This document shows, one piece after another, positions 35,504-44,523 of a stretch of DNA of 64,000 nt. The position numbers were made by a program, and so were the translations under genes. Numbering within the stretch: position 1 is the first letter of the stretch; every line of letters starts with the position of its first letter. The notes beneath the pieces were generated by a model. The model saw nothing but the letters and a program-made list of their open reading frames with translations. It searched no databases and was not told the DNA's origin. Source of the stretch: Pelosinus fermentans JBW45 (GTDB lineage Bacteria; Bacillota; Negativicutes; DSM-13327); the NCBI RefSeq assembly GCF_000271665.2, contig NZ_CP010978.1, positions 3,936,501 to 4,000,500 on the forward strand, read 5' to 3'.

Positions 35504-36463
35504 GTGGAAGATGCATTAGCAACGATCGCTGCTGCTGTATGGACTGATAATTGGAATCATGTGATTAATTTTAAAGTTATCTTACTCAGTATTGTTATTG
35601 AATCCTTTCCTTTTTTACTGATGAGTGTTATTGTATCAGCATTACTCAATAATTTTGTTTCGGAAAATACCATACGCAATATGATACCCCAAAGTAATAT
35701 CCGCAGCATCTTCATGGCCTGCTTTCTGGGTATTCTATTTCCCGTATGCGACTGCGGTATGGTACCGATTGTGCGACGTTTGATTTTGAAAGGAGTCCCC
35801 TTGCCTGCGGCTATTGCTTTCATGCTGGCTGCTCCAATTGTAAATCCTGTTGTAAGCGCAGCAACAGCATTTGCCTTTCAAAACAATATACATGTAGTTT
35901 TATTGCGTCTCGGAACAGCATTTGGGGTAGCCCTATGTACTGGATTATTACTCAATGGATTTACTAAGGGCAGGCAGCTAAAATCACCAAGTCAAATCCA
36001 CGGTCATTCCCATGGATGCTGTCAACATACACTAAATAGCCACCATCCTGGGTATTCTCCCCTTCATAGATGGATCAATACTCTTCGAGATGCCTGCCAT
36101 GAGTTTTTTGAAATGGGGAAATATTTAGTAATAGGCGCTATGCTGGGATCATTATCACAGATCGCGATTCCTCGGGAAATGCTGTTAACTCTGGGGCAAG
36201 ATTCATCCTTATCCATTGGAGTTATGATGGTATTCGCCTTTTTCATTTCGGTATGCTCAGCTGCTGATGCATTTATCGCTGCCTCCTTTTCTAGTAGTTT
36301 TACATTAGGCTCCCTTGTAGCCTTTATGGTTTTTGGTCCTATGATTGATCTTAAAAATATTCTCATGCTGTTACATACGTTCCGCACCAAATTTGTATGT
36401 TGCCTCACATTGATCATTATCATGCTGTGCTCCAGTGCAGCCTATCTGATCAATCACTTGTAA
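35504..36463 (+). CDS. YraQ/UPF0718-family permease
   Basis: This is an inner-membrane protein of 319 residues with about eight hydrophobic segments in two halves. The family marks are CDCGMVPIVRRLILKGVPLPAAIAFMLAAPIVNPVV in the first half and SVCSAADAFIAASF with FMVFGPMIDLKN in the second; the CDCG cysteines suggest metal or thiol handling. A histidine-rich linker (HGHSHGCCQHTLNSHH) connects the halves. GTG at 35504 follows GGGAGGAG. It pairs with the TIGR03943-type gene just downstream, an arrangement known from B. subtilis YcgR/YcgQ. The transported substrate is not established. Confidence 0.88.
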   Translation: MEDALATIAAAVWTDNWNHVINFKVILLSIVIESFPFLLMSVIVSALLNNFVSENTIRNMIPQSNIRSIFMACFLGILFPVCDCGMVPIVRRLILKGVPLPAAIAFMLAAPIVNPVVSAATAFAFQNNIHVVLLRLGTAFGVALCTGLLLNGFTKGRQLKSPSQIHGHSHGCCQHTLNSHHPGYSPLHRWINTLRDACHEFFEMGKYLVIGAMLGSLSQIAIPREMLLTLGQDSSLSIGVMMVFAFFISVCSAADAFIAASFSSSFTLGSLVAFMVFGPMIDLKNILMLLHTFRTKFVCCLTLIIIMLCSSAAYLINHL

Positions 36464-36479
36464 AAGGAGGTAGGGTTTA

Positions 36480-37268
36480 TTGCAACCTAGAAAAAGAAAT
36501 CTGCGGTCTTTCAACAACGGAGCTTGTATACAATCCATCATTCTTCTTGGTTTTATCATTTTACTCCTATGGCTTGATATTACTAAACAATTACCCCTAT
36601 ATATCAATCCAAAATTTATAGTACTCACTCAGATATCCTATCTTTTATTAGTACCTATGCTTGTCATACAAATCATAGATACGTTGCTGCCCACTTCTAG
36701 TGTTTATGAGCAGCATTGCCATAAACATTCCAGCATCGGAAAATATACCCCCTTCTTTATGATCCTCCTCTTAGCCTTTGCAGTGCCCGAAAATACACTA
36801 AATGCAAATCTTGTCAGCAGTAAGGGACTCAATAGCCAATCCAGCGCTATTACTCATTCTATAAAAGATTTGCCACGTCCTTTAGCACCAGTATTCGGCC
36901 AAATGGATACCATTAAGGTTACAAATCTCAATTATACGGAAGCGATGTGCGAAATAAATAATTTTCCTAATGAATATGCAGGAAAAAAGATTACCATGAC
37001 GGGATTTGTATTCCAAATTCCAGGGCTGACCAATAACCAAATTTCCCTGGTACGCTATGTCGTTATGTGCTGTACTGCCGATTCTTTACCTTATGGAGTC
37101 ATGTGTGAAGGGATCGAAATCCAAAAGTATCCTGATGGAACCTGGCTGTCTATTGAAGGTATCATTCAAATGGTTACATACGACGGCAAAGATGCTGCAT
37201 CAATTAAAATTACCTCTCTGCAAAAAATTGAAGCACCAAAAGACCCTTACGTATATCCTTATAATTAA
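36480..37268 (+). CDS. TIGR03943/DUF1980-family membrane protein (YcgQ-like)
   Basis: This 262-residue protein has three amino-terminal hydrophobic segments and an outward-facing carboxy-terminal domain with the family pattern FPNEYAGKKITMTGFVFQ, then VRYVVMCCTADSLPYGVMCEG, including a vicinal cysteine pair. TTG at 36480 follows AAGGAGG by 9 bases. It starts 16 bases after the YraQ-like permease and is always a partner of that family by my knowledge. A joint function in export or metal binding is inferred, with no direct evidence here. A long hairpin terminator follows. Confidence 0.88.
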   Translation: MQPRKRNLRSFNNGACIQSIILLGFIILLLWLDITKQLPLYINPKFIVLTQISYLLLVPMLVIQIIDTLLPTSSVYEQHCHKHSSIGKYTPFFMILLLAFAVPENTLNANLVSSKGLNSQSSAITHSIKDLPRPLAPVFGQMDTIKVTNLNYTEAMCEINNFPNEYAGKKITMTGFVFQIPGLTNNQISLVRYVVMCCTADSLPYGVMCEGIEIQKYPDGTWLSIEGIIQMVTYDGKDAASIKITSLQKIEAPKDPYVYPYN

Positions 37269-37291
37269 CTTGTCAATTCCCTTTCCTTTTA

Positions 37292-37336
37292 TTAGGCATA
37301 TTAGTACCTCATCACAGGAGGTACTAATATGCCTAT
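37292..37336. terminator. Bidirectional terminator with 17-base perfect arms
   Basis: AGGCATATTAGTACCTC and GAGGTACTAATATGCCT flank a 7-base loop, T-rich on both sides; it serves the convergent YcgQ-like and Aag genes. Confidence 0.85.
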
Positions 37337-37926
37337 TTTCCTTTTGACACAAAGGGATTGTCTTTTATAATAAATCTCCAAGGGTACTCTCTTGCCTCTC
37401 TAGCATAATCAATATTAATACGAGGAGTAGTTGCTATATCCTCGGGCATAATCGTTTCACCATGTAATAAAAACATGCTTTCCCCACATAAATCCATCTC
37501 ATTTTGCAGTTTTGTAATTCCCATTGCCTGACACAACTTTCCTGGGCCGCTGCATAAATTAAAAATGGATTCGGTTCTCCGGCGCTTTTCCATGATCTCC
37601 AATCCTTCAATAGGTTCTAATGCTCTAATTAATACAGCTTCTGGATACGTTTCTTGATTGGTTACGATATTCATACAGTAGTGCATACCATAAATTAAGT
37701 ACACATACGCATATCCACCTTTGCCAAACATAACTTTGGTTCGATTCGTGTATTTATTATTATAAGCATGACATGCAGCGTCAATGGAACCCACATACGC
37801 CTCAACCTCTACAATCTTGCCAACTGTCCTGCCATCATTGGTCTCGTGAACCATGTATTTTCCTAATAAATCTCTTGCAACTTCTAAAGTGGCCCGCTCA
37901 TAGAAACTTCTCTCTAACTTCTTCAA
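37333..37926 (-). CDS. DNA-3-methyladenine glycosylase (Aag/MPG family)
   Basis: This base-excision repair enzyme has 197 residues from TTG at 37926, which follows AAGAAGGTGATATT. It shows the family order: ATLEVARDLLGKYMVH, then KIVEVEAYVGSIDAACHAYN with the catalytic glutamate in EVEAY, GYAYVYLIYGMHYCMNIV, EAVLIRALEP and CSGPGKLCQAMGI. It removes alkylated adenines and hypoxanthine from DNA. The frame stays open far upstream across the neighbouring intergenic repeat and into the opposite-strand permease gene; that extension is not protein-like and is rejected. Confidence 0.93.
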   Translation of the reverse strand: MKKLERSFYERATLEVARDLLGKYMVHETNDGRTVGKIVEVEAYVGSIDAACHAYNNKYTNRTKVMFGKGGYAYVYLIYGMHYCMNIVTNQETYPEAVLIRALEPIEGLEIMEKRRRTESIFNLCSGPGKLCQAMGITKLQNEMDLCGESMFLLHGETIMPEDIATTPRINIDYAREAREYPWRFIIKDNPFVSKGK

Positions 37927-38062
37927 AATATCACCTTCTTGTAAGGAATAGATTTTAAGTATCATCCTTCTGGTTATTTGGAAAAATACCTTCATTGTAT
38001 TTGAAGCGAATACTCTTACTCTTTTGATATGACACTGGCAACGTGTCTTTTTTACTATTAAG

Positions 38063-38155
38063 GAACCACAAAGGCACAATGCCGCTAACACGACACACAA
38101 AGTGGACCGCAGAAATAAATTATACCCCTTTGTGCCCTTTGCGCCTTTGTGGTTC
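38063..38155. repeat. Inverted pair of the dispersed GAACC-type repeat
   Basis: GAACCACAAAGGCACAA (38063-38079) faces CTTTGCGCCTTTGTGGTTC (38137-38155); transcribed, they would form a long imperfect hairpin. The rest of the 320-base gap between the divergent genes holds no supported frame. Confidence 0.65.
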
Positions 38156-38248
38156 GATTGTTTTATTTTTTTACTAATTTTAAGTATAACAAGACTAACA
38201 ATCAGTAAAAATACAAGGTAACGATTTATATCCCAGGAGGTTGATCCT

Positions 38249-39592
38249 TTGACAGCATTTAATAAAAAAGACTTTATCGTTATGGCTTTAGGCAATATTA
38301 TCGGGTCAGGCATCTTTTTGGCCAGCAGCCTTGTAATCAGCGTTGCTGGTATCTGGGCACCTTTTGCATACCTCTTTGGCGGACTCGTTATGATGATGGA
38401 AGTATCTTTTATTATTGAGATGACAATCGCGAACCCTGTTTCAGGTTCTTTTAAGGCACATGCCCAAGAAGTTTTTGGCGAGTGGTGGGGTTTTATGATT
38501 GGCTGGATGTTTTGGGTCAGCGGAGTATTAGGAATGGCTGGTGAGGTTACTGCTTGCGCTATCTTTCTTCGCTTATGGCTGCCTACGGTTCCGTTATGGG
38601 TCTGCAGCCTACTGTTTGCCTTAGGAATTACGCTGTTAAATTTCAATGACGTGAAAGGCTTAAGTAAAATTGAATTAGGGCTTGCTATTACAAAAGTAGC
38701 TACCCTCGTGATATTTGTTATTATGGGCTTTACAGTTATAGCAGGTGTTTCCATAGGAGATGCCACAACAGGATTTATACCATTCCAATCTCTCCTTCAA
38801 GCTCCCTTAGAAGGATTCTCAGGTATGCTGGGCGCCATGCTCCTTATTTTATTTGCTTATACAGGAACAGGTATTATTGGAATCGCTGCGGTAGAAACGG
38901 AAAAGCCGGAAAAAACAGTGCCTCCAGCGGCTAAATTTATCACGATTTCAGTAACAATGCTATACGCTCTATCAGCTTTTCTTATTATTACTTTGCTGCC
39001 CTTAGATTTACTGGATGAAACCATCAGTCCCTTTGTACAGCTATTTACGATTTTTAAAATTCCCTATGCCAGGGATCTTGTAAACTTCATTCTTTTAACC
39101 GCTGGGGTTTCTGCTCTTAATTCTCAAGTATATTCCTCATCCCGCATGCTATTCTCTTTAGCCAAAAATAACCAAGCACCCCAAATTGCCAAGTATCAAA
39201 ATAGTAAGGGTGTTCCCATAGCAGCGGTTACGATTAGTGGCGTTGTACTGTTATGCGGAGCCATACTTTCTTATTATTTGCCTGATAAAATATTTATTTA
39301 TACCGTCAGTGCCAGCGGATTCTTGGCACTTATCAATTGGATGAGCGTATCCGCTACCCATTTTTATTATCGTAAAAAAATCCTTACTAAAAGTCCAGAG
39401 AAATTAAAATATAAAGCTCCTTTCTATCCCTATCTCTCTTGGATTTGTTTTTTTATTATCTTCGTTTCGATCCTTTCCACTCCTTTGTATCCAGATCAGC
39501 TGCCAGGTCTATACTCAGGTTTACTGCTCATGTTACTCATTAGTATTGCCTATTTGATCCGCAATCTATGGATCAATAAAAAAGATAGTTAA
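38249..39592 (+). CDS. APC-family amino-acid permease
   Basis: This inner-membrane carrier of 447 residues has about 12 hydrophobic segments and begins with the APC signature ALGNIIGSGIFLASSLV; GSGIF is the substrate-contacting unwound helix. A second family block reads AYTGTGIIGIAAVETEKPEKTVP. It resembles the AnsP/ProY/RocE-like subgroup rather than the cationic transporters, but specificity cannot be read off. TTG at 38249 follows AGGAGG by 8 bases. It stands alone between a repeat-containing spacer and a palindrome-containing spacer. Confidence 0.9.
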   Translation: MTAFNKKDFIVMALGNIIGSGIFLASSLVISVAGIWAPFAYLFGGLVMMMEVSFIIEMTIANPVSGSFKAHAQEVFGEWWGFMIGWMFWVSGVLGMAGEVTACAIFLRLWLPTVPLWVCSLLFALGITLLNFNDVKGLSKIELGLAITKVATLVIFVIMGFTVIAGVSIGDATTGFIPFQSLLQAPLEGFSGMLGAMLLILFAYTGTGIIGIAAVETEKPEKTVPPAAKFITISVTMLYALSAFLIITLLPLDLLDETISPFVQLFTIFKIPYARDLVNFILLTAGVSALNSQVYSSSRMLFSLAKNNQAPQIAKYQNSKGVPIAAVTISGVVLLCGAILSYYLPDKIFIYTVSASGFLALINWMSVSATHFYYRKKILTKSPEKLKYKAPFYPYLSWICFFIIFVSILSTPLYPDQLPGLYSGLLLMLLISIAYLIRNLWINKKDS

Positions 39593-39723
39593 TTATTGCA
39601 TATTCTCTATAATAAAAAGAGTACCTTGGTGTCTACAAAGATCGACAACAACTAATATTATCGAAGTAGTCGAAGAACTTGAAAAGACAAATCTCTTCAC
39701 TACGCTCGCAATAAGGATGATGC

Positions 39724-39788
39724 CAAAATAAAGGGACAGTTTCGCTAGGATTCTTTTGGAACCCTAGCGAAACTGTCCCTTTATTTTG
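39724..39788. repeat. Palindrome with about 26-base perfect arms (REP-like)
   Basis: CAAAATAAAGGGACAGTTTC with CGCTAGG continues in one arm and its complement in the other, around a loop of 13 bases. The core AAAGGGACAGTT resembles the RAYT-flanking AAAGGGACGGTT at 19.3 and 20.1 kb. The surrounding gap (39593-39952) holds nothing else that I can support. Confidence 0.8.
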
Positions 39789-39952
39789 CTTTACACGATT
39801 ACACATAACTAAAAAGGATTTTCCCATTTATTGGCGAAGTAAAATTACTATTAAAGAAAATTTGTACATTTCTAGAAAAACGTGGAAATAATTGTAGAAA
39901 ATTGTAGAATTATATTCATATACTTAAAATGTGCATTAGAGGTGCCAAAACA

Positions 39953-41431
39953 GTGAAAAAAATAAACCTAACAACAAAGCTTAATTTAAAGATAATTGGT
40001 GTTGTTTTGTTGCTCATGATCACTGTTACTGTTCATAATCTTTGGCTGTCTTTGCAAGAAGAAAATGAGAAAAATGCCCTATGGCTTGTGTCTATTACTG
40101 ATTTTCTTATTAAAAAAAAACCTGAAGGTTCTTTTAGTGATATTGCCGCTAACCATGGACCCTTTCAATCAACTCAGCAAGAAATTATGACCATTAATCA
40201 TGAACTTCAACCTGTCTTACAAGCTGTACTCGTACCATCCAACATCATAAAATTTGGTTTTTATTCTCTGGAACACGAAAGTATTGTAGCCATTGGTCCC
40301 CATTCTGATGCTTCCATATTATTAGGAATCGATACGAAACCGTTTAAAAAGTTTTTTTACTCTGATACCGAAAAGTTCATAGAACGAAAAAATTCACTAG
40401 TATGGTATGGTGCCAATGCGATCATTCATATTAGGCCAGTCACAGATCGTAATGGTGTCATTATCGGTCATGCTTTTGCTGCAATCAATCAAGATGCTGT
40501 AAATGCAGCCATGTGGAAACGAACGATAAACACCCTGATGGCAGCCATTTTTATGTTATTAGTATGCATTGTAATCTTTCGTGAACTCTTCAATAAGTTA
40601 AAAAAAGATATGCAACTATTCGCTGAAAGAATTCTGAATGGTTGCACTGGTAATTTTAATAGTGAAGTAGCTGAATTTACTCCTATTTTGCAATATATCA
40701 GTGAACAAACGGAAAAAATGACTCGTCTCGATCGCTTGAATATTATTGGCGAAATGGCGGCAGGCATTGCTCATGAAGTACGAAATCCTATGACGACAGT
40801 AAGAGGTTTACTACAGTTTATGGGAAACAAGCAAGAGTTCGCTAACCAAAAGGAAAAGTTTAGTCTAATGATTGATGAAATTGACCGCGCAAATAAGATT
40901 ATTACAGAATTTCTATCCCTTGCAAAAAATAGGGCCATGAATTTCTCCGAAAATAACTTAAACGATATCATTCGCAATATTTATCCTTTAATACAGGCTG
41001 ATGCTTTACGCAACAATAGTAATATTAAAATTTCTCTAGGCGAAATTCCGCCTCTATTTTTAGATCAAGATAGCATTCACCAGTTGATTCTTAACATGGT
41101 TCGAAATGGATTAGATGCCATGCCTACGGGTGGTTTAATCCACATCATTACAGCTCAGAATGAGCAAAAAGTAGTATTATCCATAAAAGATCATGGTCTT
41201 GGTATACCAAAAGAAGATCTAGACAAACTGGGAACGCCCTTTTTTACTACAAAAGATAATGGTACTGGCTTAGGACTAGCCGTTTGCTATCGAATTGTAC
41301 ACCGCCATGCAGCAACCCTTTCCATTAACAGCGAACTAGGAGAAGGTACTGTTTTCACAATAGAATTTGAACCGATTTCATCGGATACTTTATCTTCTGT
41401 TAAAGATACCAGTCTAAGCATTCCAAAATAG
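39953..41431 (+). CDS. Membrane sensor histidine kinase upstream of the tripartite transporter genes
   Basis: This orphan-looking kinase has 492 residues from GTG at 39953 (AGAGGTG nine bases upstream); an ATG at 39929 would add eight residues. Two membrane segments (about 12-32 and 182-202) bracket an extracytoplasmic sensor domain of about 150 residues. The phosphoacceptor block reads GEMAAGIAHEVRNPMTTVRG, and the ATPase boxes include NMVRNGLDAM, DHGLGIP and GTGLGLAVCYRI. This is the AtoS/KinB-like class. No response regulator follows; three bases after the stop TctB's ribosome region begins, so it belongs to the tricarboxylate transporter operon and probably controls it through a remote regulator. 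Confidence 0.9.
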   Translation: MKKINLTTKLNLKIIGVVLLLMITVTVHNLWLSLQEENEKNALWLVSITDFLIKKKPEGSFSDIAANHGPFQSTQQEIMTINHELQPVLQAVLVPSNIIKFGFYSLEHESIVAIGPHSDASILLGIDTKPFKKFFYSDTEKFIERKNSLVWYGANAIIHIRPVTDRNGVIIGHAFAAINQDAVNAAMWKRTINTLMAAIFMLLVCIVIFRELFNKLKKDMQLFAERILNGCTGNFNSEVAEFTPILQYISEQTEKMTRLDRLNIIGEMAAGIAHEVRNPMTTVRGLLQFMGNKQEFANQKEKFSLMIDEIDRANKIITEFLSLAKNRAMNFSENNLNDIIRNIYPLIQADALRNNSNIKISLGEIPPLFLDQDSIHQLILNMVRNGLDAMPTGGLIHIITAQNEQKVVLSIKDHGLGIPKEDLDKLGTPFFTTKDNGTGLGLAVCYRIVHRHAATLSINSELGEGTVFTIEFEPISSDTLSSVKDTSLSIPK

Positions 41432-41442
41432 AGGTGGTAAAA

Positions 41443-41862
41443 ATGATTGAGAAAATAATTTCTCTGCTATTTTTGATTGGCAGTTTAACGTATTTGTATT
41501 GGGCACAAGAATTCACTTTCGGGACTCTTGGCTCGCCTAAATCTGGATTCTTGCCAAATCTAGCGGGAGTCACTGCTTTGTTATTATCTTTGCTTCTCAT
41601 TTTTCGCCAATTTCGATTAAAAAAGACTAAAAATAAAGATGCCGTCGACTGGACAAAATTTTTATTTATTCTTATTGGCTTTGCATTTTATCTGATGATT
41701 TTAACTATTGTTGGCTATTTCGCTGCAACTTTTATATTCCTATTTTACTTATTTAAGGTAGCTGACACATCAGGCTGGAGAGTTCCCTTAGCGATTTCCT
41801 TTTGTGGTTCTGCTGCATTTCATCTATTATTCACCTATTATTTAAAAGTCGCATTACCATAG
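41443..41862 (+). CDS. tctB: Tripartite tricarboxylate transporter small membrane subunit TctB
   Basis: This 139-residue inner-membrane protein has four hydrophobic segments. FGTLGSPKSGFLPNLAG after the first segment is typical of TctB. ATG at 41443 follows GAGGTGG; a GTG at 41434 lies inside that site and is less likely. The gene is followed 16 bases later by tctA. TctB joins TctA in a sodium- or proton-driven carboxylate importer fed by a TctC binding protein. Confidence 0.88.
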   Translation: MIEKIISLLFLIGSLTYLYWAQEFTFGTLGSPKSGFLPNLAGVTALLLSLLLIFRQFRLKKTKNKDAVDWTKFLFILIGFAFYLMILTIVGYFAATFIFLFYLFKVADTSGWRVPLAISFCGSAAFHLLFTYYLKVALP

Positions 41863-41878
41863 AATTGGAGGTAAGGAT

Positions 41879-43396
41879 TTGGATATTTTGAACCTGCTGC
41901 TCCAAGGAGTTTCCGTAAGTATTCTTCCAGCAAATTTATTATCTTGTATTATTGGAGTCTTAATTGGCACATTGGTAGGTGTATTGCCAGGAATTGATAC
42001 CGTTAGTGCCATTGCCTTACTACTCCCTTTTAGCTATGGCATGGACAGTACTGCCGCACTCATTATGTTCGCAGGGATTTATTATGGGTCTAAGTACGGA
42101 GGTTCTACTACCTCTATCTTACTCAACGTTCCTGGAGAAGCAGCCTCTGTGGTTACCTGTTTAGATGGATATCCCATGGGACAAAAGGGACGAGCCGGGG
42201 CAGCGTTAGCCATTTCTGCCATTGGGTCTTTTATTGCTGGCACCATTGGCCTGATCGGGCTGACCTTGCTAGCCCCGCCGTTAGCTCAGGCTGCACTGGC
42301 TTTTGGGCCGCCTGAATATTTTTCTCTTTCCCTAGTCGGTTTAATCCTATTATCCAAACTAACTGGCACTTCCACACTTAAGTCTGCCCTCATGGCTGTC
42401 ATCGGTATCATGCTAAGTACCATCGGACTAGACAGCTTGTCTGGCATCAGCCGTTTTACCTTTGGCATTGATGAATTAGACAGAGGTTTCGACTTATCCA
42501 TTATAGCCATGGGGCTCTTCGGCATTGGCGAAATTCTAACGGCTATGACTCACGCTGATGCGAAACCAGATATACCCTCCGTAAAATTTCGTGATTTATA
42601 CCCTACGAAAGAAGAATGGCAGCGCTCTATAACTCCTATGTTTCGCGGAGGGATTGTCGGTTTTTTGGTAGGTTTATTACCGGGCCCTGCAGCAACCATA
42701 TCGAGTTTTATATCCTATGGGCTGGAAAAGCGCTATAGTAAACATCCTGAGGAGTTTGGTCATGGTGCAATTGAAGGAGTCGCAGGTCCAGAAGCGGCCA
42801 ATAATTCAGCCATTTCAGCTACAATGATACCTTTGCTATCTTTGGGGCTGCCCTTTTGCGGAGCAACAGCAATTTTACTCAGTGGCTTTATGATTCATGG
42901 TATTACTCCCGGTCCATCATTAATAACCGAACGGCCTGAGCTTTTTTGGGGTCTTATTGCCAGTATGTATATAGGCAACGTCCTTTTATTGATCATCAAT
43001 TTACCTCTTATCGGAGTTTTCGTTCAACTGCTTAAAACCCCGCTCAATTTCCTCATGCCTTTAGTGGCAGTAGTCACCCTCACCGGTGCCTACTCCATTA
43101 ATAACAGCATGTTTGATTTGATATGGGTCATTTTTTTCGGCATTTTAGGATTCTTACTGCAACGGGCAGGCTTTGAACCAAGTCCTTTGATCATTGGCTT
43201 AGTCTTAGGACCAGAATTAGAACGAGGATTGACACAAGGATTAATCATTTGCAACGGCAATATATGGACATTTATTACCCGCCCACTTGCAGCCACCATC
43301 CTATCCCTAGGGTTTATTGTTATTTTGTATAACTTCGTCACATGGTTTACCAAATTCAATAACAAAAGAAAGGAGTTAGATGCTAACCGTTCTTAA
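41879..43396 (+). CDS. tctA: Tripartite tricarboxylate transporter large membrane subunit TctA
   Basis: This membrane channel of 505 residues has about 12 hydrophobic segments. Family blocks are GTLVGVLPGIDTVSAIALLLPF, GGSTTSILLNVPGEAASVVTCLDGYPMGQKGRAG and GAIEGVAGPEAANNSA with LPGPAATISSFISYGLEKR in between. TTG at 41879 follows GGAGGT by eight bases. Citrate or other tri- or dicarboxylates are the known substrates of the family; the actual one here is unknown. Three TctC genes follow. Confidence 0.94.
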   Translation: MDILNLLLQGVSVSILPANLLSCIIGVLIGTLVGVLPGIDTVSAIALLLPFSYGMDSTAALIMFAGIYYGSKYGGSTTSILLNVPGEAASVVTCLDGYPMGQKGRAGAALAISAIGSFIAGTIGLIGLTLLAPPLAQAALAFGPPEYFSLSLVGLILLSKLTGTSTLKSALMAVIGIMLSTIGLDSLSGISRFTFGIDELDRGFDLSIIAMGLFGIGEILTAMTHADAKPDIPSVKFRDLYPTKEEWQRSITPMFRGGIVGFLVGLLPGPAATISSFISYGLEKRYSKHPEEFGHGAIEGVAGPEAANNSAISATMIPLLSLGLPFCGATAILLSGFMIHGITPGPSLITERPELFWGLIASMYIGNVLLLIINLPLIGVFVQLLKTPLNFLMPLVAVVTLTGAYSINNSMFDLIWVIFFGILGFLLQRAGFEPSPLIIGLVLGPELERGLTQGLIICNGNIWTFITRPLAATILSLGFIVILYNFVTWFTKFNNKRKELDANRS

Positions 43397-43420
43397 TTTA
43401 TAAAAAAAGGAGAGGATGTC

Positions 43421-44437
43421 GTGAAAAGGAAAATATTGATTTCTTTGGTTCTGTGTCTATTGGTTTTATCAATTATAGTAGGAGGTTGTACGAGCATGGA
43501 AAATAAAGCGATTCCTGCAACCAGTAAGTATCCAGATAAGCCGATTACTCTTATTGTTCCCTATGGTGTAGGAGGCGGCACAGATCTGGTAGCTCGTTTA
43601 CTAGAAAAAAGGGCTCTTGAGTATTTGGGACAACCCTTAGTGATTGTTAATAAACCAGGAGGAGCTGGAACTATTGGGTGGAATGAAGTAGCTGGCAGTT
43701 CAGATGGTTATACCTTAGGTATGACCGGAGTGGAAATCATATTGCAACCTCTATATGGTCAAACCAAATACCATTATCTTACTGCTTTAGATCCTCTTGC
43801 CCAAATTGCTGAATTATCAATAGTAATGGTAGTGCAAGATACTCAACCATGGAAAGACCTTGATGAGCTAATTCGTTACGCTAAAAAGCATCCAGGAGAA
43901 ATTAAGTTTGGGCACGGAGGTATGGGCACTACAGGTCATGTTGCAGGAGAAATGCTTGCTAAATCAGCAGATATACGTCTCGAACAAGTTCCATTCCAAG
44001 GATCAGCAGAAGCAACAGCAAGTTTGTTAGGAGGACATATCCAAGTTCTCTTTACAAACCCAGCTTCTGTTAAAGAGCATGTCAAAAATGGGACAGTAAG
44101 AATACTAGCAGTAGCAAGTGAACATCGACTCAAAGATCCTGTATTTGCAAATGCACCTACATTTAGAGAGCAAGGATTAGATGTTGTTTGCAGTAATTGG
44201 CATGTTATTGCTGCTCCCAAAGACTTACCAGTGGAAGTAAAAAATAAATTGGTTAAAGGATTTGAGGCAATCATTAATGATCCTGAATTCCAAAAAAATA
44301 TAGAAAAGTTAGGATTTGAATTTTCCTATTTAGGTCCAAAAGAATCACAAGAAAAGTGGCTGACAGAAAACCAAAAATTATCTAAAACGGTACAAGAAAC
44401 TGGGATTCTGGATAAAATCAAAGCACAAAAAAAATAA
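43421..44437 (+). CDS. tctC: TctC/Bug-family binding lipoprotein, copy 1
   Basis: This is an extracytoplasmic carboxylate-binding protein of 338 residues with lipobox VGGC and cysteine 23. The Bug-family start YPDKPITLIVPYGVGGGTDLVAR is followed by NKPGGAGTIGW and a C-terminal domain ending VQETGILDKIKAQKK. GTG at 43421 follows GGAGAGG. It is the first of three adjacent paralogues of identical length. Differences from the other two include AGSSDGYTLGMTGVEI and a phenylalanine-rich SNWHVIAAP region, so ligand ranges may differ. Confidence 0.92.
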   Translation: MKRKILISLVLCLLVLSIIVGGCTSMENKAIPATSKYPDKPITLIVPYGVGGGTDLVARLLEKRALEYLGQPLVIVNKPGGAGTIGWNEVAGSSDGYTLGMTGVEIILQPLYGQTKYHYLTALDPLAQIAELSIVMVVQDTQPWKDLDELIRYAKKHPGEIKFGHGGMGTTGHVAGEMLAKSADIRLEQVPFQGSAEATASLLGGHIQVLFTNPASVKEHVKNGTVRILAVASEHRLKDPVFANAPTFREQGLDVVCSNWHVIAAPKDLPVEVKNKLVKGFEAIINDPEFQKNIEKLGFEFSYLGPKESQEKWLTENQKLSKTVQETGILDKIKAQKK

Positions 44438-44523
44438 TCCAGTTCCACACAAGGATTAACGGTTTTCCATTAAAAATTCCTACCTTCAGACTTTGTATAC
44501 CATAACAACAAGGAGGTCATGAA

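Noticed and set aside
37927-38766. 280-codon extension of the glycosylase frame on the minus strand
   Set aside because: It runs through an intergenic inverted repeat and the reverse of the APC permease gene, has no ribosome site and reads unlike a protein; the TTG at 37926 fits the family start.
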